This document shows positions 33,059 to 42,167 of a stretch of 64,000 nucleotides of DNA, piece by piece (position 1 is the first letter of the stretch; each line of letters begins with the position of its first letter). The translations under genes were made by a program, and so were the position numbers. Below the pieces are notes generated by a model. That model did not search any database. It worked only from the letters and a program-made list of their open reading frames with translations, and had not been told where the DNA came from. The stretch lies in contig CBDDPH010000002.1 in the NCBI GenBank assembly GCA_965232265.1, positions 4,030,001 to 4,094,000 on the forward strand, read 5' to 3'. This stretch comes from VXRD01 sp965232265 (GTDB taxonomy: Bacteria; Latescibacterota; UBA2968).

Positions 33059-33187
33059 ATGAATACTATTCTTCTCGCAGTTACAATACTTTTGGCTCTG
33101 TTCATTTTATATCTCGCGATTCACACTATCATTGAGACACGGCGTCGTTACGGCAACGGCCCTACACAACGAAAGAAAAACAAATGA
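33059..33187 (+). CDS. Small single-pass membrane protein (42 aa)
   Basis: A 42-residue ORF: short N-terminus, one transmembrane helix (ILLAVTILLALFILYLAIHTII), then a basic tail (ETRRRYGNGPTQRKKNK). GAGGAG sits seven bases before the ATG. A TTGACA at 32963 may be part of its promoter, with a poor -10. The region 32830-33058 holds no other gene that I can see. The next gene starts 28 bases later. Function unknown. Confidence 0.6.
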   Translation: MNTILLAVTILLALFILYLAIHTIIETRRRYGNGPTQRKKNK

Positions 33188-33215
33188 GAACATTACACCA
33201 GTTGGAGAAAACACC

Positions 33216-34814
33216 GTGACAAAACCCAATATCATCGTCATTCTCGTAGATGACATGGGCTATTCGGATCTCGGTTCTTATGGTGGCGAGATCCGGACGC
33301 CCAATCTGGATCGCCTATCGGCAAATGGCCTGCGATTCACGCAAAGTTACAACTCTGCCCGCTGTTGTCCTTCGCGGGCTTCGCTGCTCACGGGGCTGTA
33401 TTCCCATCAGGCTGGCATCGCCAATTTCACGGGACCTGACCGAACCGCCGAATGGGGACCGGCCTATCTGGGACGGTTAAACAACAACTGCATAACATTG
33501 GCTGAAGTCCTCAAAACCGCGGGCTACAGCACTTATGGCGTCGGCAAATGGCACGTTGGCGATCAGGTGAACCCGACAGACCGGGGATTTGACGAATACT
33601 ACGGATTCATCAAAGGCCACAGCGCCCCGCAATGGGATCCGTCTTATTATCATCGCTACCCCGAAACTCGAACACCCGAACGCTCTTTTGATGACGATGC
33701 ATACTACGCAACAGAAGCATTCAACGATTACGCCGTAGAATTTATCGACCAAGCGCAACAAAAAAACAACCCATGGTTCCTCTACCTCGCCCACTCGGCC
33801 CCGCATTTTCCCTTACACGCGCCAGCAGAAACCCGCGATTCATATCTCGATATTTACCGTCGCGGTTGGGATGTCTTGCGCCGTGAACGCTATGCGCGCC
33901 AGCAAGAATCTGGTCTGGCAACAGAAAACTGGCAATTCACACCGCGTTCAATAGTCCCCATCGAAGAAAATGATGCCATCGCAAATGGGTACAGCGGCAA
34001 ACAGAATCCCGCCTGGGAAGATCTCCCCCAGGACCGACAGGAAGATCTCACCTACCGCATGGCGGTCTTCGCGGCCATGATCGAGCATATCGATCGCGGC
34101 ATAGGCAGAATTATCGATCTTCTGGAAGAAACGGGAGAACTGGACAACACACTCATCCTATTTACAAGCGACAACGGCGCGTGTTACGAATGGGGCCCCT
34201 TTGGATTTGACGAACGCAGCAGATTGGGCGTCACCCATCTCCACACGGGTGACGAACTCAAAAAAATCGGTGGGCCAGACACCTATCACGCTGTGGGCAG
34301 CGCGTGGTCGTGCCTGAGCAACACACCGCTTCGCATGTACAAACACTACAACCACGAAGGCGGAAATTGCAGCCCATTCATCGCCCACTGGCCCGAAGGA
34401 ATTGCACAACCCGACCGCTGGGTTCGCACCCCCATGCACCTGTTTGACATCATGCCGACCCTATCCGAAATTTCCGGTGCCGAATATCCCGAAACGCGCA
34501 ATGGAGAACGCATTCACCCGCAAGAGGGAACGAGCCTCGTCCCCCTATTCAACGCCCAAAACCTGCCCGAACGCAGCCTCTGTTTTGATCACTTTGAAGC
34601 CAGCGCCATACGCAGGGGAAAATGGAAATTGCTGAAAGGCAATACCCGGTATCCCAAAAAAAATTGGGAACTCTACGACATGGAAAAAGACCGCTGTGAA
34701 ACCAGCGATCTATCGGCAGAACATCCCGAATTGGTAAAATCACTCGAACGAGAATGGACCGAATGGGCCGTGCGGGTCAAGGTACATCCCTACCATCAAG
34801 AAGTGGCAAAATGA
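33216..34814 (+). CDS. Sulfatase (arylsulfatase A-like)
   Basis: A 532-residue type I sulfatase that removes sulfate esters, here probably from sulfated polysaccharides. The metal-binding start (IIVILVDDMGYSDLG) is followed by the signature NSARCCPSRASLLTG; Cys50 is the residue converted to formylglycine. Further active-site motifs are YGVGKWHVG, LAHSAPHFPLHAP and TSDNGACYEWGPFG. No signal peptide is visible with the chosen GTG start at 33216 (GGAGA upstream), so it may be cytoplasmic or the start may lie elsewhere. An anaerobic maturase gene is not in the window. Confidence 0.9.
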   Translation: MTKPNIIVILVDDMGYSDLGSYGGEIRTPNLDRLSANGLRFTQSYNSARCCPSRASLLTGLYSHQAGIANFTGPDRTAEWGPAYLGRLNNNCITLAEVLKTAGYSTYGVGKWHVGDQVNPTDRGFDEYYGFIKGHSAPQWDPSYYHRYPETRTPERSFDDDAYYATEAFNDYAVEFIDQAQQKNNPWFLYLAHSAPHFPLHAPAETRDSYLDIYRRGWDVLRRERYARQQESGLATENWQFTPRSIVPIEENDAIANGYSGKQNPAWEDLPQDRQEDLTYRMAVFAAMIEHIDRGIGRIIDLLEETGELDNTLILFTSDNGACYEWGPFGFDERSRLGVTHLHTGDELKKIGGPDTYHAVGSAWSCLSNTPLRMYKHYNHEGGNCSPFIAHWPEGIAQPDRWVRTPMHLFDIMPTLSEISGAEYPETRNGERIHPQEGTSLVPLFNAQNLPERSLCFDHFEASAIRRGKWKLLKGNTRYPKKNWELYDMEKDRCETSDLSAEHPELVKSLEREWTEWAVRVKVHPYHQEVAK

Positions 34815-34824
34815 GCATCTTCCG

Positions 34825-35871
34825 TCACCTCACTTTTTCAACAAACGGCCACATAAGATCGCTATAAAAGCGGTGGCCTGCGGTGCCGTAGTGGTGCTCG
34901 ACGTGGCCGGGCACACCGGCGATTGCGTAGAGGCGTTTAATGCCATCAACGGCGCGATCAACTTCCGGCACGGGAAATAGCCTATCCTGTTTCCCATTCA
35001 CAACACAGAGATGGCGAGGGGCAATAAGACCCGCAACATCCCAGATCTCGCCAAAGCGCAAAATGCCGGGCACGCCATTGCAATCGCAATGGTGAATCAA
35101 ACCACTGGTGCCCACAAGCGTACAAAAAGAGCAACTCGGCACAGCAATAGTAATGCGGGGATCCACCGCGGCGGCATAACAGGTAATCACCCCACCGCCA
35201 GAATTGCCCATCACCAGAATCGTAGAAGTATCGATCTCGGGAACATCCTGTGCCCAGTCAATAAGACGCATCACATCCCACACGCGCTCACCTGTCGCCG
35301 TGCGCCCGGCGAGCAAAGCGTGCATAAACTGGCTGCGGCAATCGCGGTCGCCGTGGCGCTTATTAATATCGGGAATAGCCGTGGTACTCGTACCTCGGGC
35401 CGCGGGCGCAATAGCGGCAAACCCGCGCCTGACCGCCTGAACAGCAACATCGCGGTCTTCGGCCTCGATCTTCTCGCTGTGATCGTCATCACGCGCTTTT
35501 CCAATATACGTATCCATCCCGTACCTGTCGTGCCCGTGTGGCAAAACAGCGAGTGGGAAAGGCCCATCACCCTTCGGTTGGAGATACCAGAAGGGCAAAC
35601 CAAAACGCGGCTCGGTAGTAATAACGCCGGGTTGCAACGTATAATCGCCCATATCTTGCGCTGCACCGAGTTGCACCTGAATCGTGTGATCGCCCAGAGA
35701 CGCGCCAATACTTTCAAGACCCAGCATGTGCTGAAGCACCGGGCGCGCTTCCTCTTGCCATTGAAAAAAAGATTCGCGATCAGTTGCCCGGCACGCGACA
35801 TAGCGCAGTTCATCGGCATAAAGAGAATCGAGATAGGTGCGAACAGCACCGCTGTGTTCGGGATGTTCCAT
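34825..35871 (-). CDS. Alpha/beta hydrolase, esterase-like
   Basis: A 348-residue alpha/beta-hydrolase. The nucleophile elbow is GNSGGG, the acid is in NGKQDRLFPV and the His in GTAGHRF, so the triad looks complete. The N-terminal region (WQEEARPVLQHMLGL) is typical of large bacterial esterases resembling acetyl xylan esterases. ATG at 35871 was preferred over the frame start at 35934 since the latter overlaps the divergent gene. It is 26 bases from the divergently transcribed phosphatase gene. The substrate is unknown. Confidence 0.75.
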   Translation of the reverse strand: MEHPEHSGAVRTYLDSLYADELRYVACRATDRESFFQWQEEARPVLQHMLGLESIGASLGDHTIQVQLGAAQDMGDYTLQPGVITTEPRFGLPFWYLQPKGDGPFPLAVLPHGHDRYGMDTYIGKARDDDHSEKIEAEDRDVAVQAVRRGFAAIAPAARGTSTTAIPDINKRHGDRDCRSQFMHALLAGRTATGERVWDVMRLIDWAQDVPEIDTSTILVMGNSGGGVITCYAAAVDPRITIAVPSCSFCTLVGTSGLIHHCDCNGVPGILRFGEIWDVAGLIAPRHLCVVNGKQDRLFPVPEVDRAVDGIKRLYAIAGVPGHVEHHYGTAGHRFYSDLMWPFVEKVR

Positions 35872-35897
35872 ATTGAATAACCTTTCAAGGAAAAAAA

Positions 35898-36662
35898 ATG
35901 GCAGACACACTGCGAGAAGTACTGGATTTTGCAACAGATGCCGCCTGGCAAGCCGGACGCATCACACTGCGGTATTTTCAGACCGGAGTCGAAGTAGAGG
36001 AAAAGGCGGATGAATCACCTGTAACGGCTGCGGACAGGGGAGCCGAAACAAAATTGCGGGAAATGATCGAAACGCGCTTTCCCGACGATGGCATTGTGGG
36101 AGAAGAACACGGAGACAAAACAGGCACAAGTGGACGACGGTGGATTTTAGACCCCATCGACGGCACAAAATCATTCGTACAAGGCGTCCCCCTCTACGGG
36201 GTAATGGTCGGCGTAGAGGTCGAGGACGAACCCGCCGTTGGCGTCGTTCATTTTCCAGCACTAAATGAGATGATCTGCGCTGCTCAGGGATTGGGTTGTA
36301 CGTGGAATGGCCGCCCCGCAAAGGTATCTGACATATCGGATATTCAGGACGCGACCGTAATCTTGACCGATTTTGTAAATGGGCATACGCGAGGTGAAGC
36401 CATTGATCGGATCTGCTCACGCGCCAAACTCGTACGCGGCTGGGGCGATTGTTATGGCCACATGCTCGTCGCAACCGGGCGAGCAGAAATCATGCTCGAC
36501 CCCATTATGAGCGTATGGGATTGCGCCGCCCTCGCGCCCATCCTGACAGAAGCGGGCGGCACATTTACAACCTGGAGTGGCGAGGCAACAATTTGGGGCA
36601 ACGAAGCCGTGAGCACAAACGGGGCGTTATTTGAAAAAGTAATGGCCTTGATAAAGGGTTAA
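35898..36662 (+). CDS. Inositol-monophosphatase-family phosphatase (HisN-like)
   Basis: Mg2+-dependent phosphatase, 254 residues, resembling HisN-type histidinol-phosphatases. Metal-site motifs are VGEEHG, the DPIDGTKSF motif and the late MSVWDCAALAPILTEAGG. The SPVTAADRGAE start fits the family. Because no other his gene is nearby, a different phosphate ester is possible. It is divergent from the esterase gene, with both ribosome sites inside a 26-base gap. Confidence 0.85.
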   Translation: MADTLREVLDFATDAAWQAGRITLRYFQTGVEVEEKADESPVTAADRGAETKLREMIETRFPDDGIVGEEHGDKTGTSGRRWILDPIDGTKSFVQGVPLYGVMVGVEVEDEPAVGVVHFPALNEMICAAQGLGCTWNGRPAKVSDISDIQDATVILTDFVNGHTRGEAIDRICSRAKLVRGWGDCYGHMLVATGRAEIMLDPIMSVWDCAALAPILTEAGGTFTTWSGEATIWGNEAVSTNGALFEKVMALIKG

Positions 36663-36735
36663 TCAAGCAGGGTTATCACAAAGTCTCGGATAGAGTTGAC
36701 AGTTGCTCCATATTCAGAATTGGAGAGCATTCACC

Positions 36736-37020
36736 GTGTTGATTAGAGAACTTGCATATGATACAGATGAGGATCAACTCGATTTGTTGATTGATGCTTT
36801 AGAGCCTGAAGCCTCAGAGATGATCCCTATTGGAGATGATATTTTTTTGCGGCGATCTATTGAAACGGGCAAAATAGTTGGCGCAGTTGTAGAAAATTAT
36901 AGTCTTTGGAGATCAGGGCGATATGCGGCAAACGATATGGCACCGGATTTGCGTACCGCATATCAGCATATTGTTCGTTATCTGGCTGTGGTAAAAAATA
37001 AGAACGTCGCCGCAATTTAA
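36736..37020 (+). CDS. Small protein, DUF2283-like by shape
   Basis: A 94-residue protein starting at GTG (36736) behind GGAGAG. The middle (DDIFLRRSIETGKIVGAVVENYSLW) reads like a strand-rich fold of the DUF2283 kind, but similarity is only visual. It overlaps the convergent RidA-like gene by four bases. No partner gene suggests a function. Confidence 0.5.
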   Translation: MLIRELAYDTDEDQLDLLIDALEPEASEMIPIGDDIFLRRSIETGKIVGAVVENYSLWRSGRYAANDMAPDLRTAYQHIVRYLAVVKNKNVAAI

Positions 37021-38216
37021 TCTACAAATATCGAGCGGTTTGATATGCCGCAGATGTGGTCTTCGCGCATGAATCCCGGTACAAATTGGGCGGTTCGGCC
37101 AGAAGGCGCCACGCCTGTATAATAGCCCGAGAATTGTTCATTGAAAGTAGTCAGCCGGTCGCGCGACGCCTCACTATTCTCCGCCGCGACAATGTACGCA
37201 TTGTTAAAAACCCCATTTTCTTTCAGCCCTGCGCCGCCTGCTGCTTTGATATGCCCGTCAATCGCATTGAGAATAGCGTCTGCATCATCGCCGCCAACAC
37301 CGCTTATGAGCACCTCGGATATCCCCTGCCGCCGGATGGCCGTCCAGGTACTGAACCCATCGACAATCTCCCCCGAGCGATCAATGGCGACATCGCCAGT
37401 AACACAACGCGGTTGGGGTTCAACAATGCCATCGAGATTGGGAATGCGCGAGACCGGGTAAATTCTACCGGCGGGGCGGTGGTCGCCAAAATAATCGGCA
37501 ATCACTTCGCGCACGGTTTCAATGCGCGTCCAGGTTGCCGAAGGATTGTCGTCAATCGCCACGAGCACCTCGAGATGCGCGGTTTGCGTTTTGAAATCCA
37601 CATTGTCAGCCGCGAGCTTTTTTTCGTACTGTTCTACGAGCACAAATTCCATCTCCTGTTTGAGATCATCGCCGAGTGTCGTAACAGTATTGCCCTCAGC
37701 ATCGGTGTGCATCACCGACGCGCCACTGGGCTGATGATCGGTCCACGCACCGTATTCGATCTTCCCATCGCCAAAGGAAATATCCTCGCCCTTAACCGCT
37801 TTGATTTCCACCTCAAAAAGCGCGACTGGATCTGGAAACCCTTCTCTGTGGGTAAAACGCGCCATGCGATTGGACTTGAGCTCGCAACCCGTCACAGCAT
37901 CAATCATCTGGCCATATACGGCATTAAACGCATCTCGATATGACTCACAGTCGTCACGGCTATCAGATGGCGTCGTCCACAAAACATCGGTTTTGTACAC
38001 ATCGCCCCAGTTCGCGCCCCCACGCGCAAGGCCCAGACTCAGGTTCTCAATGGTGCCAAACCACTCTGACCCGAGTTCATTGGGATACTGCGTACCCACA
38101 TTGCCGCTGGGTTCAACGAGGCGCACGACCTGATCGTCGTCATAAGTCATAACAACTTCGGCTGTGCTACAAAAAATGGGAATGGGCTTGTGACGGATAA
38201 TATTGACGCTTGCCAT
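37017..38216 (-). CDS. Protein with three RidA/YjgF-like domains
   Basis: A 399-residue protein that seems to be built from three RidA-like units. Unit 1 (~25-150) has ENLSLGLARGGANWGDVYKTDVLW and PVALFEVEIKAVKG; unit 2 (~185-265) has LEVLVAIDDNPSATWTRIETVRE and PAGRIYPVSRIPN; unit 3 (~270-399) has EVLISGVGGDDADAILNAIDG and AQFVPGFMREDHICGISNR. RidA proteins deaminate reactive enamine/imine intermediates as trimers; a single chain with three units could form a pseudo-trimer. The AAGGA ribosome site supports the start at 38216. Confidence 0.6.
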   Translation of the reverse strand: MASVNIIRHKPIPIFCSTAEVVMTYDDDQVVRLVEPSGNVGTQYPNELGSEWFGTIENLSLGLARGGANWGDVYKTDVLWTTPSDSRDDCESYRDAFNAVYGQMIDAVTGCELKSNRMARFTHREGFPDPVALFEVEIKAVKGEDISFGDGKIEYGAWTDHQPSGASVMHTDAEGNTVTTLGDDLKQEMEFVLVEQYEKKLAADNVDFKTQTAHLEVLVAIDDNPSATWTRIETVREVIADYFGDHRPAGRIYPVSRIPNLDGIVEPQPRCVTGDVAIDRSGEIVDGFSTWTAIRRQGISEVLISGVGGDDADAILNAIDGHIKAAGGAGLKENGVFNNAYIVAAENSEASRDRLTTFNEQFSGYYTGVAPSGRTAQFVPGFMREDHICGISNRSIFVD

Positions 38217-38240
38217 AGTGAAAAATCCTTTGTGATGAGG

Positions 38241-38948
38241 TTACCAGATATCGCTGAGATCCAATACAAATCCGGGTAAAACGGGATCAGCGGACACGGT
38301 ATTGGAATTTTCGAGCACTGCAACGGATACGTGCGGACGGTAAATATAAACGGTTTTTTGCTCTGGCACAATGAGCCAGCCGAGTTGCATGCCATTTTCG
38401 ATATACTCTTCCATTTTCTTTTTTAAGACGGGAAGGCGGTCAGAGGGCGATTTGAGTTCAATCGCAAAATCTGGACAAAGAGGCAAAAATCGATCTTGTT
38501 CTCTTTCGGTCAATTCATCGTAACGCCACCGCAAGACCCACGAGGCATCCGGTGACCGAGTGGCCGTATTGGGCAAATAAAATCCGCCTGAGGAATCAAA
38601 TGCAATACCCGTACCATCTCGTTTTGCCCATAATTGCAACTGCATTCCCAATTCTAAATTTCGATTACTCGTCGCTCCTCCTGTTGGTGGCATAATCAGT
38701 ATTGCCCCTTCTGCATTGCGCTCAATACGCACATCGTGGGTACGCTGGCAAAATACAAAGAATTGATCTTCTGTCATATCGACAAAAGGCGTTACATCGG
38801 TTTCCATTGCCAACGCCTCTGATGGTATGAGAACGACCTCGCCATCTGCATTGCACATAAGACGCATCTCGCCATTGTGCGCCCAGATTTGAAAAAACTG
38901 ATCTTCTGCGAGTTCCAGAACGGGTTTTGTGTCGCGTGTGATTGCCAT
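38241..38948 (-). CDS. Uma2-family (DUF820) nuclease-fold protein
   Basis: A 235-residue protein of the Uma2 family, which has a PD-(D/E)XK nuclease fold and is abundant in cyanobacteria and related metagenomic groups; its activity is not established. The nuclease core is visible as SPDASWVLRW followed by DFAIELKSPSD. The N-terminus is unusual: the entry segment LAEDQFFQIW is repeated about 40 residues later as MTEDQFFVFC, so the first domain is partly duplicated. GAGAGG precedes the ATG. Confidence 0.8.
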   Translation of the reverse strand: MAITRDTKPVLELAEDQFFQIWAHNGEMRLMCNADGEVVLIPSEALAMETDVTPFVDMTEDQFFVFCQRTHDVRIERNAEGAILIMPPTGGATSNRNLELGMQLQLWAKRDGTGIAFDSSGGFYLPNTATRSPDASWVLRWRYDELTEREQDRFLPLCPDFAIELKSPSDRLPVLKKKMEEYIENGMQLGWLIVPEQKTVYIYRPHVSVAVLENSNTVSADPVLPGFVLDLSDIW

Positions 38949-39027
38949 TGTAAATACCTCTCTTGACAGTGTGATATATTTTTCAAAGATAGAGCCAAAA
39001 ATACACAATGTCAATGCGCGGGGATAA

Positions 39028-39780
39028 TCAGCCATCTTCAGATTGAAAAAACGCCCGCGCTTCGGCCAGAGATTCGCGGTTGCCAATATCGAGAACGCCG
39101 CCTTCAATATCGTACGCATAAACGGTTTCGCAAGTGTGCAACCACGCCACAAAATGCCCGGGCGCGTCGGGATTGCCTTCATTGGCGATATATTCTTTAA
39201 AACGGGGCAGTATCGACGCCGGATAAATATAAACCGGCGATGCCGACCACTCGGAAATGGGCCTGTCGGGCTTTTCAATAAATTGCAAAACGCGGTTATC
39301 TTTATCTAACTGGACATTGCCCCTGCGCTTGCGATCCTCGTAGTCGGAATTGTGGCGCACGGCAACATGGGAGACGGAATTGGATTTAAATGTATGGACC
39401 AATTTTTGGAGAGAAAACAGCAGAATATTATCCGCAGCGAGAACGAGAACATCGTCGGCAATATCGCACACATCAATCGCAAACTGGATATCGCCCACAG
39501 CACCCAAACGATTGTCATTGGAAGTCGTGCCATCGTCGAGTATCTCTATCTCCAACTCAGTCTGTATCGCTCTATTTGCACGCGCCCAATCGGCAAAATG
39601 CCCGCAAAATCGACGATTGGTCACCACATAAACGCCATCGATATCTGCAATCGTTTTAATCTGATCAATCAGGTGATCGAGAATCGTCTTGCCCCCCACT
39701 TTGAGCAGAGGCTTGGGAAAATTTTTGGTAAGCGGATACAGCCGCGTGGCGTATCCCGCCGCGAGAATAATAGCTTTCAC
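39028..39780 (-). CDS. Sugar-phosphate nucleotidyltransferase
   Basis: A 250-residue nucleotidyltransferase of the NTP_transferase family (sugar-1-phosphate to NDP-sugar). The nucleotide loop is KAIILAAGYATRLYPLTKNFPKPLL and the metal Asp is in VLVLAADNILLF. The start is GTG at 39780, overlapping the stop of the upstream kinase in GTGA, so it is coupled to that kinase. The likely pathway is salvage: a uronic acid is phosphorylated at C1 and then joined to a nucleotide. Which nucleotide is used is unknown. Confidence 0.82.
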   Translation of the reverse strand: MKAIILAAGYATRLYPLTKNFPKPLLKVGGKTILDHLIDQIKTIADIDGVYVVTNRRFCGHFADWARANRAIQTELEIEILDDGTTSNDNRLGAVGDIQFAIDVCDIADDVLVLAADNILLFSLQKLVHTFKSNSVSHVAVRHNSDYEDRKRRGNVQLDKDNRVLQFIEKPDRPISEWSASPVYIYPASILPRFKEYIANEGNPDAPGHFVAWLHTCETVYAYDIEGGVLDIGNRESLAEARAFFQSEDG

Positions 39781-40958
39781 AGAATCCTGACTCCATCGTC
39801 GGGTTGACAAATAAAAACTGGGGCATCTTTTGATAAATCGGGATATTTGGCGCGATAAGCCGATTGAATCTGTTCAATCGCCGCGCTGGATTTTTGGGGA
39901 TTCACCAGTGCAACACAACAGCCACGGAAACCGGCACCGCTAAACCTGGCACCGTAAACCCCATCGGTTTCAATGAGAATACGATAGAGATCAATGAGGG
40001 GTTTGCTACCGCATTCGTAATTTTCAATAGAACTGCGCCCCGATTCGGCAATCAGCCTGCCAAAAGTCTCGAGGTTGCCTGCACGCCATGCACCAATACC
40101 CATAAGCACGCGCTCAGATTCCGTAAAAAAATGTCTGGCGCGTTTGGCAGGGGCACCGCGCAACAGATTTTTATGCATATCGTATTCTTCAAAGGCAATA
40201 TTGCCGAGCAATGGTTCTCGATCCGAACGCCCCACGGCATCGAGCAATATTCGCGCTGCACGGGCGCATTCATCTACCCGCGTGTTATACCCCGTTGAAA
40301 CCAGCGCCTCGCGCAAGCCCGATTGGGCAATCAGAATATCAAAGTCTGGCATCGCGTTGGCCCGGGGAATCAATGCGTGTGTGGCAGACGCGCAATCGAT
40401 CACCGTGAGAAAACCCTTTTGCGACAACAGGATCGCCGATTGATCCAGAATGCCATTTTTCAGCCCGAGGTAGCCATTTTCAATCGCCTGATCCAGCCGA
40501 ATATTATCCGCAGGCGACAGGGACAAATCATTGGCCTCTTCATAAGCGAGCAAATACGCCACGCCAATCGCAGCCGATGAGCTCAACCCCCCTTCGTTCA
40601 TCCTGCCCGCCGTAAGCCCCGTAATCCCTCGCGTGAGTTTATGGCCCTCTCGCTGCAATGCACGCACTGCGCCACGCGGAAAATTGCCCCAATCCCCATC
40701 TATTTTGTCGGGCACACCGGCCAGCGCAAACGAGACCTCGCCCTCAAAAGTAAGACTCTGCAGATGCGTATTTCCATCGCCCGATGGCGCGAAAGCCAGG
40801 TACACAGCCTGATCGATAGCCATAGCCGTAACCTGCCCGAGTTGGTGATCGATATGCGCGCCTATCGGACATATCCGATAGGGCGACCGCACAACGCGCA
40901 CATCGGCAGGTGCAACGCCAAAGCGACGATTCATTTCAATTTTGAGCTGATCAATCAT
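39777..40958 (-). CDS. GHMP sugar kinase, galacturonokinase-like
   Basis: A 393-residue GHMP kinase. The galactokinase signature is altered to SPYRICPIGAHIDHQ, and other landmarks are GGLSSSAAIG (ATP loop), GILDQSAILL, ENYECGSKPLI and GARFSGAGFRGCC. From memory these match plant galacturonokinase (GalAK), which makes galacturonate-1-phosphate, better than galactokinase; this needs a search to confirm. It is translationally coupled to a nucleotidyltransferase. No ribosome site is obvious before the ATG. REP-like palindromes lie upstream. Confidence 0.7.
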   Translation of the reverse strand: MIDQLKIEMNRRFGVAPADVRVVRSPYRICPIGAHIDHQLGQVTAMAIDQAVYLAFAPSGDGNTHLQSLTFEGEVSFALAGVPDKIDGDWGNFPRGAVRALQREGHKLTRGITGLTAGRMNEGGLSSSAAIGVAYLLAYEEANDLSLSPADNIRLDQAIENGYLGLKNGILDQSAILLSQKGFLTVIDCASATHALIPRANAMPDFDILIAQSGLREALVSTGYNTRVDECARAARILLDAVGRSDREPLLGNIAFEEYDMHKNLLRGAPAKRARHFFTESERVLMGIGAWRAGNLETFGRLIAESGRSSIENYECGSKPLIDLYRILIETDGVYGARFSGAGFRGCCVALVNPQKSSAAIEQIQSAYRAKYPDLSKDAPVFICQPDDGVRIL

Positions 40959-40970
40959 AATTGGTCAATT

Positions 40971-41060
40971 GGTAGGGGCGAAAAAATTTTCGGCCGACTG
41001 TAGGAACGGATTTCAAAACCACCAAATACCAAACGTAGGGACGGGTTTTAAACCCGTCCA
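40971..41060. repeat. Cluster of REP-like palindromes
   Basis: Two different palindromes: GGGGCGAAAAAATTTTCGGCC (from 40975) and GGGACGGGTTTTAAACCCGTCC (41037-41059). They fill the gap between the divergent kinase and mannonate-dehydratase-like genes. Confidence 0.6.
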
Positions 41061-41090
41061 AAACATTACCCAAAAAGGAGAATAACCGCA

Positions 41091-42119
41091 ATGCCACAAA
41101 TCAAAATAGGCAAAGGTATTGGCGATATTTCGGAGCAAACACTGCGCTTTTATCGGCAAATTGGGGTCGATGCGGTATCGATACCAACGCGATGGCGCAC
41201 AGAACCGGGAACGGGCGAACGCAAACTGGTACCGCCAACACAGACAGGACCAAAAGGCGCGCAGGGTGGGATATGGGACGAGCGGGAATTGCAACGCATC
41301 AAAGCGAGAATCGAATCGTATGATCTAACGCCCCTAATCACAGGACTGGGTATTTCAGGGCGCGTATTAATGGGCCAACCGGGCAGAGAGGACGATCTGA
41401 AAATTATCAAAGCCAATATCGCAATCGCAGGACGGCTGGGACTGCGGGCATTAAACTACAGTTTCACAGCCCTCAGAGCATCAGAGGGATATGCGGCACA
41501 GCGAGGTGCGGGACGCGGCGGCGCAGATTTGCGGGATTTTGACAACGAGCGGATAGCCCATCTCCCCCCCCTCAATTCAATCGGTCGAATTGGGATGGAT
41601 GAAATGTGGGATAATCTGACCTATTTTTTGCAAAACGCGGTCCCAACAGCAGAAAAAGCGGGTGTACAATTGGCCGCACACCCCAATGATCCACCGGTTC
41701 CAGAATATCGCGGCGTTGCCCAACCCCTGGGCGACATCGCGGGCATGCAACGGTTGATCGAAGTGATAGACAGCCCATCAAATTGCATTTTTTATGACAC
41801 GGGCGTAATGACGGAAAAAGGCGCAGATGCAGTCGAAATGATTCGCTATTTTGGATCGCGGAATCGCATTGGAACCGTACATTTCCGAAATGTGAAAGTA
41901 GAAATACCTCGATTCAAGTATATCGAGACCTTCCACGATGACGGCGAATGCGATATGTTTGCCTGCGTTCAGGCATTTCACGAGGTGGGTTACAACGGCA
42001 TGATTGACCCCGACCACACGCCGGGCATCCTGGGCGATACACCAGATACGCGCATCGGCTGGGCGTATGCCATAGGTCAAATGGTGGCGATGCGAAATGC
42101 CGTGGAAAAAAACAAATAA
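41091..42119 (+). CDS. Mannonate dehydratase-like TIM-barrel protein
   Basis: A 342-residue UxuA/xylose-isomerase-like barrel. Candidate metal residues are His in HPNDPPVP, His in VHFRNV and Asp in DPDHTPG. The Cys ligand expected after the third of these positions in UxuA is absent: the equivalent reads FYDTGV, giving Asp. A related barrel at 11390 keeps its Cys. It therefore may be a sugar-acid isomerase, epimerase or dehydratase with changed metal chemistry. AAAAGGAG precedes the ATG. No obvious operon partner; the neighbour upstream is divergent. Confidence 0.7.
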   Translation: MPQIKIGKGIGDISEQTLRFYRQIGVDAVSIPTRWRTEPGTGERKLVPPTQTGPKGAQGGIWDERELQRIKARIESYDLTPLITGLGISGRVLMGQPGREDDLKIIKANIAIAGRLGLRALNYSFTALRASEGYAAQRGAGRGGADLRDFDNERIAHLPPLNSIGRIGMDEMWDNLTYFLQNAVPTAEKAGVQLAAHPNDPPVPEYRGVAQPLGDIAGMQRLIEVIDSPSNCIFYDTGVMTEKGADAVEMIRYFGSRNRIGTVHFRNVKVEIPRFKYIETFHDDGECDMFACVQAFHEVGYNGMIDPDHTPGILGDTPDTRIGWAYAIGQMVAMRNAVEKNK

Positions 42120-42150
42120 AAAAGCCCCAACGCGGGAAAGCGTTGGGGCT
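42117..42150 (-). terminator. Terminator of the 42-kb small membrane protein gene
   Basis: An 11-bp stem AGCCCCAACGC/GCGTTGGGGCT with loop TTTCCC on the minus strand, followed by T6ATTTG. It overlaps the 3' end of the convergent dehydratase-like gene. Confidence 0.75.
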
Positions 42151-42167
42151 GTCTGTGATATTGCGCG

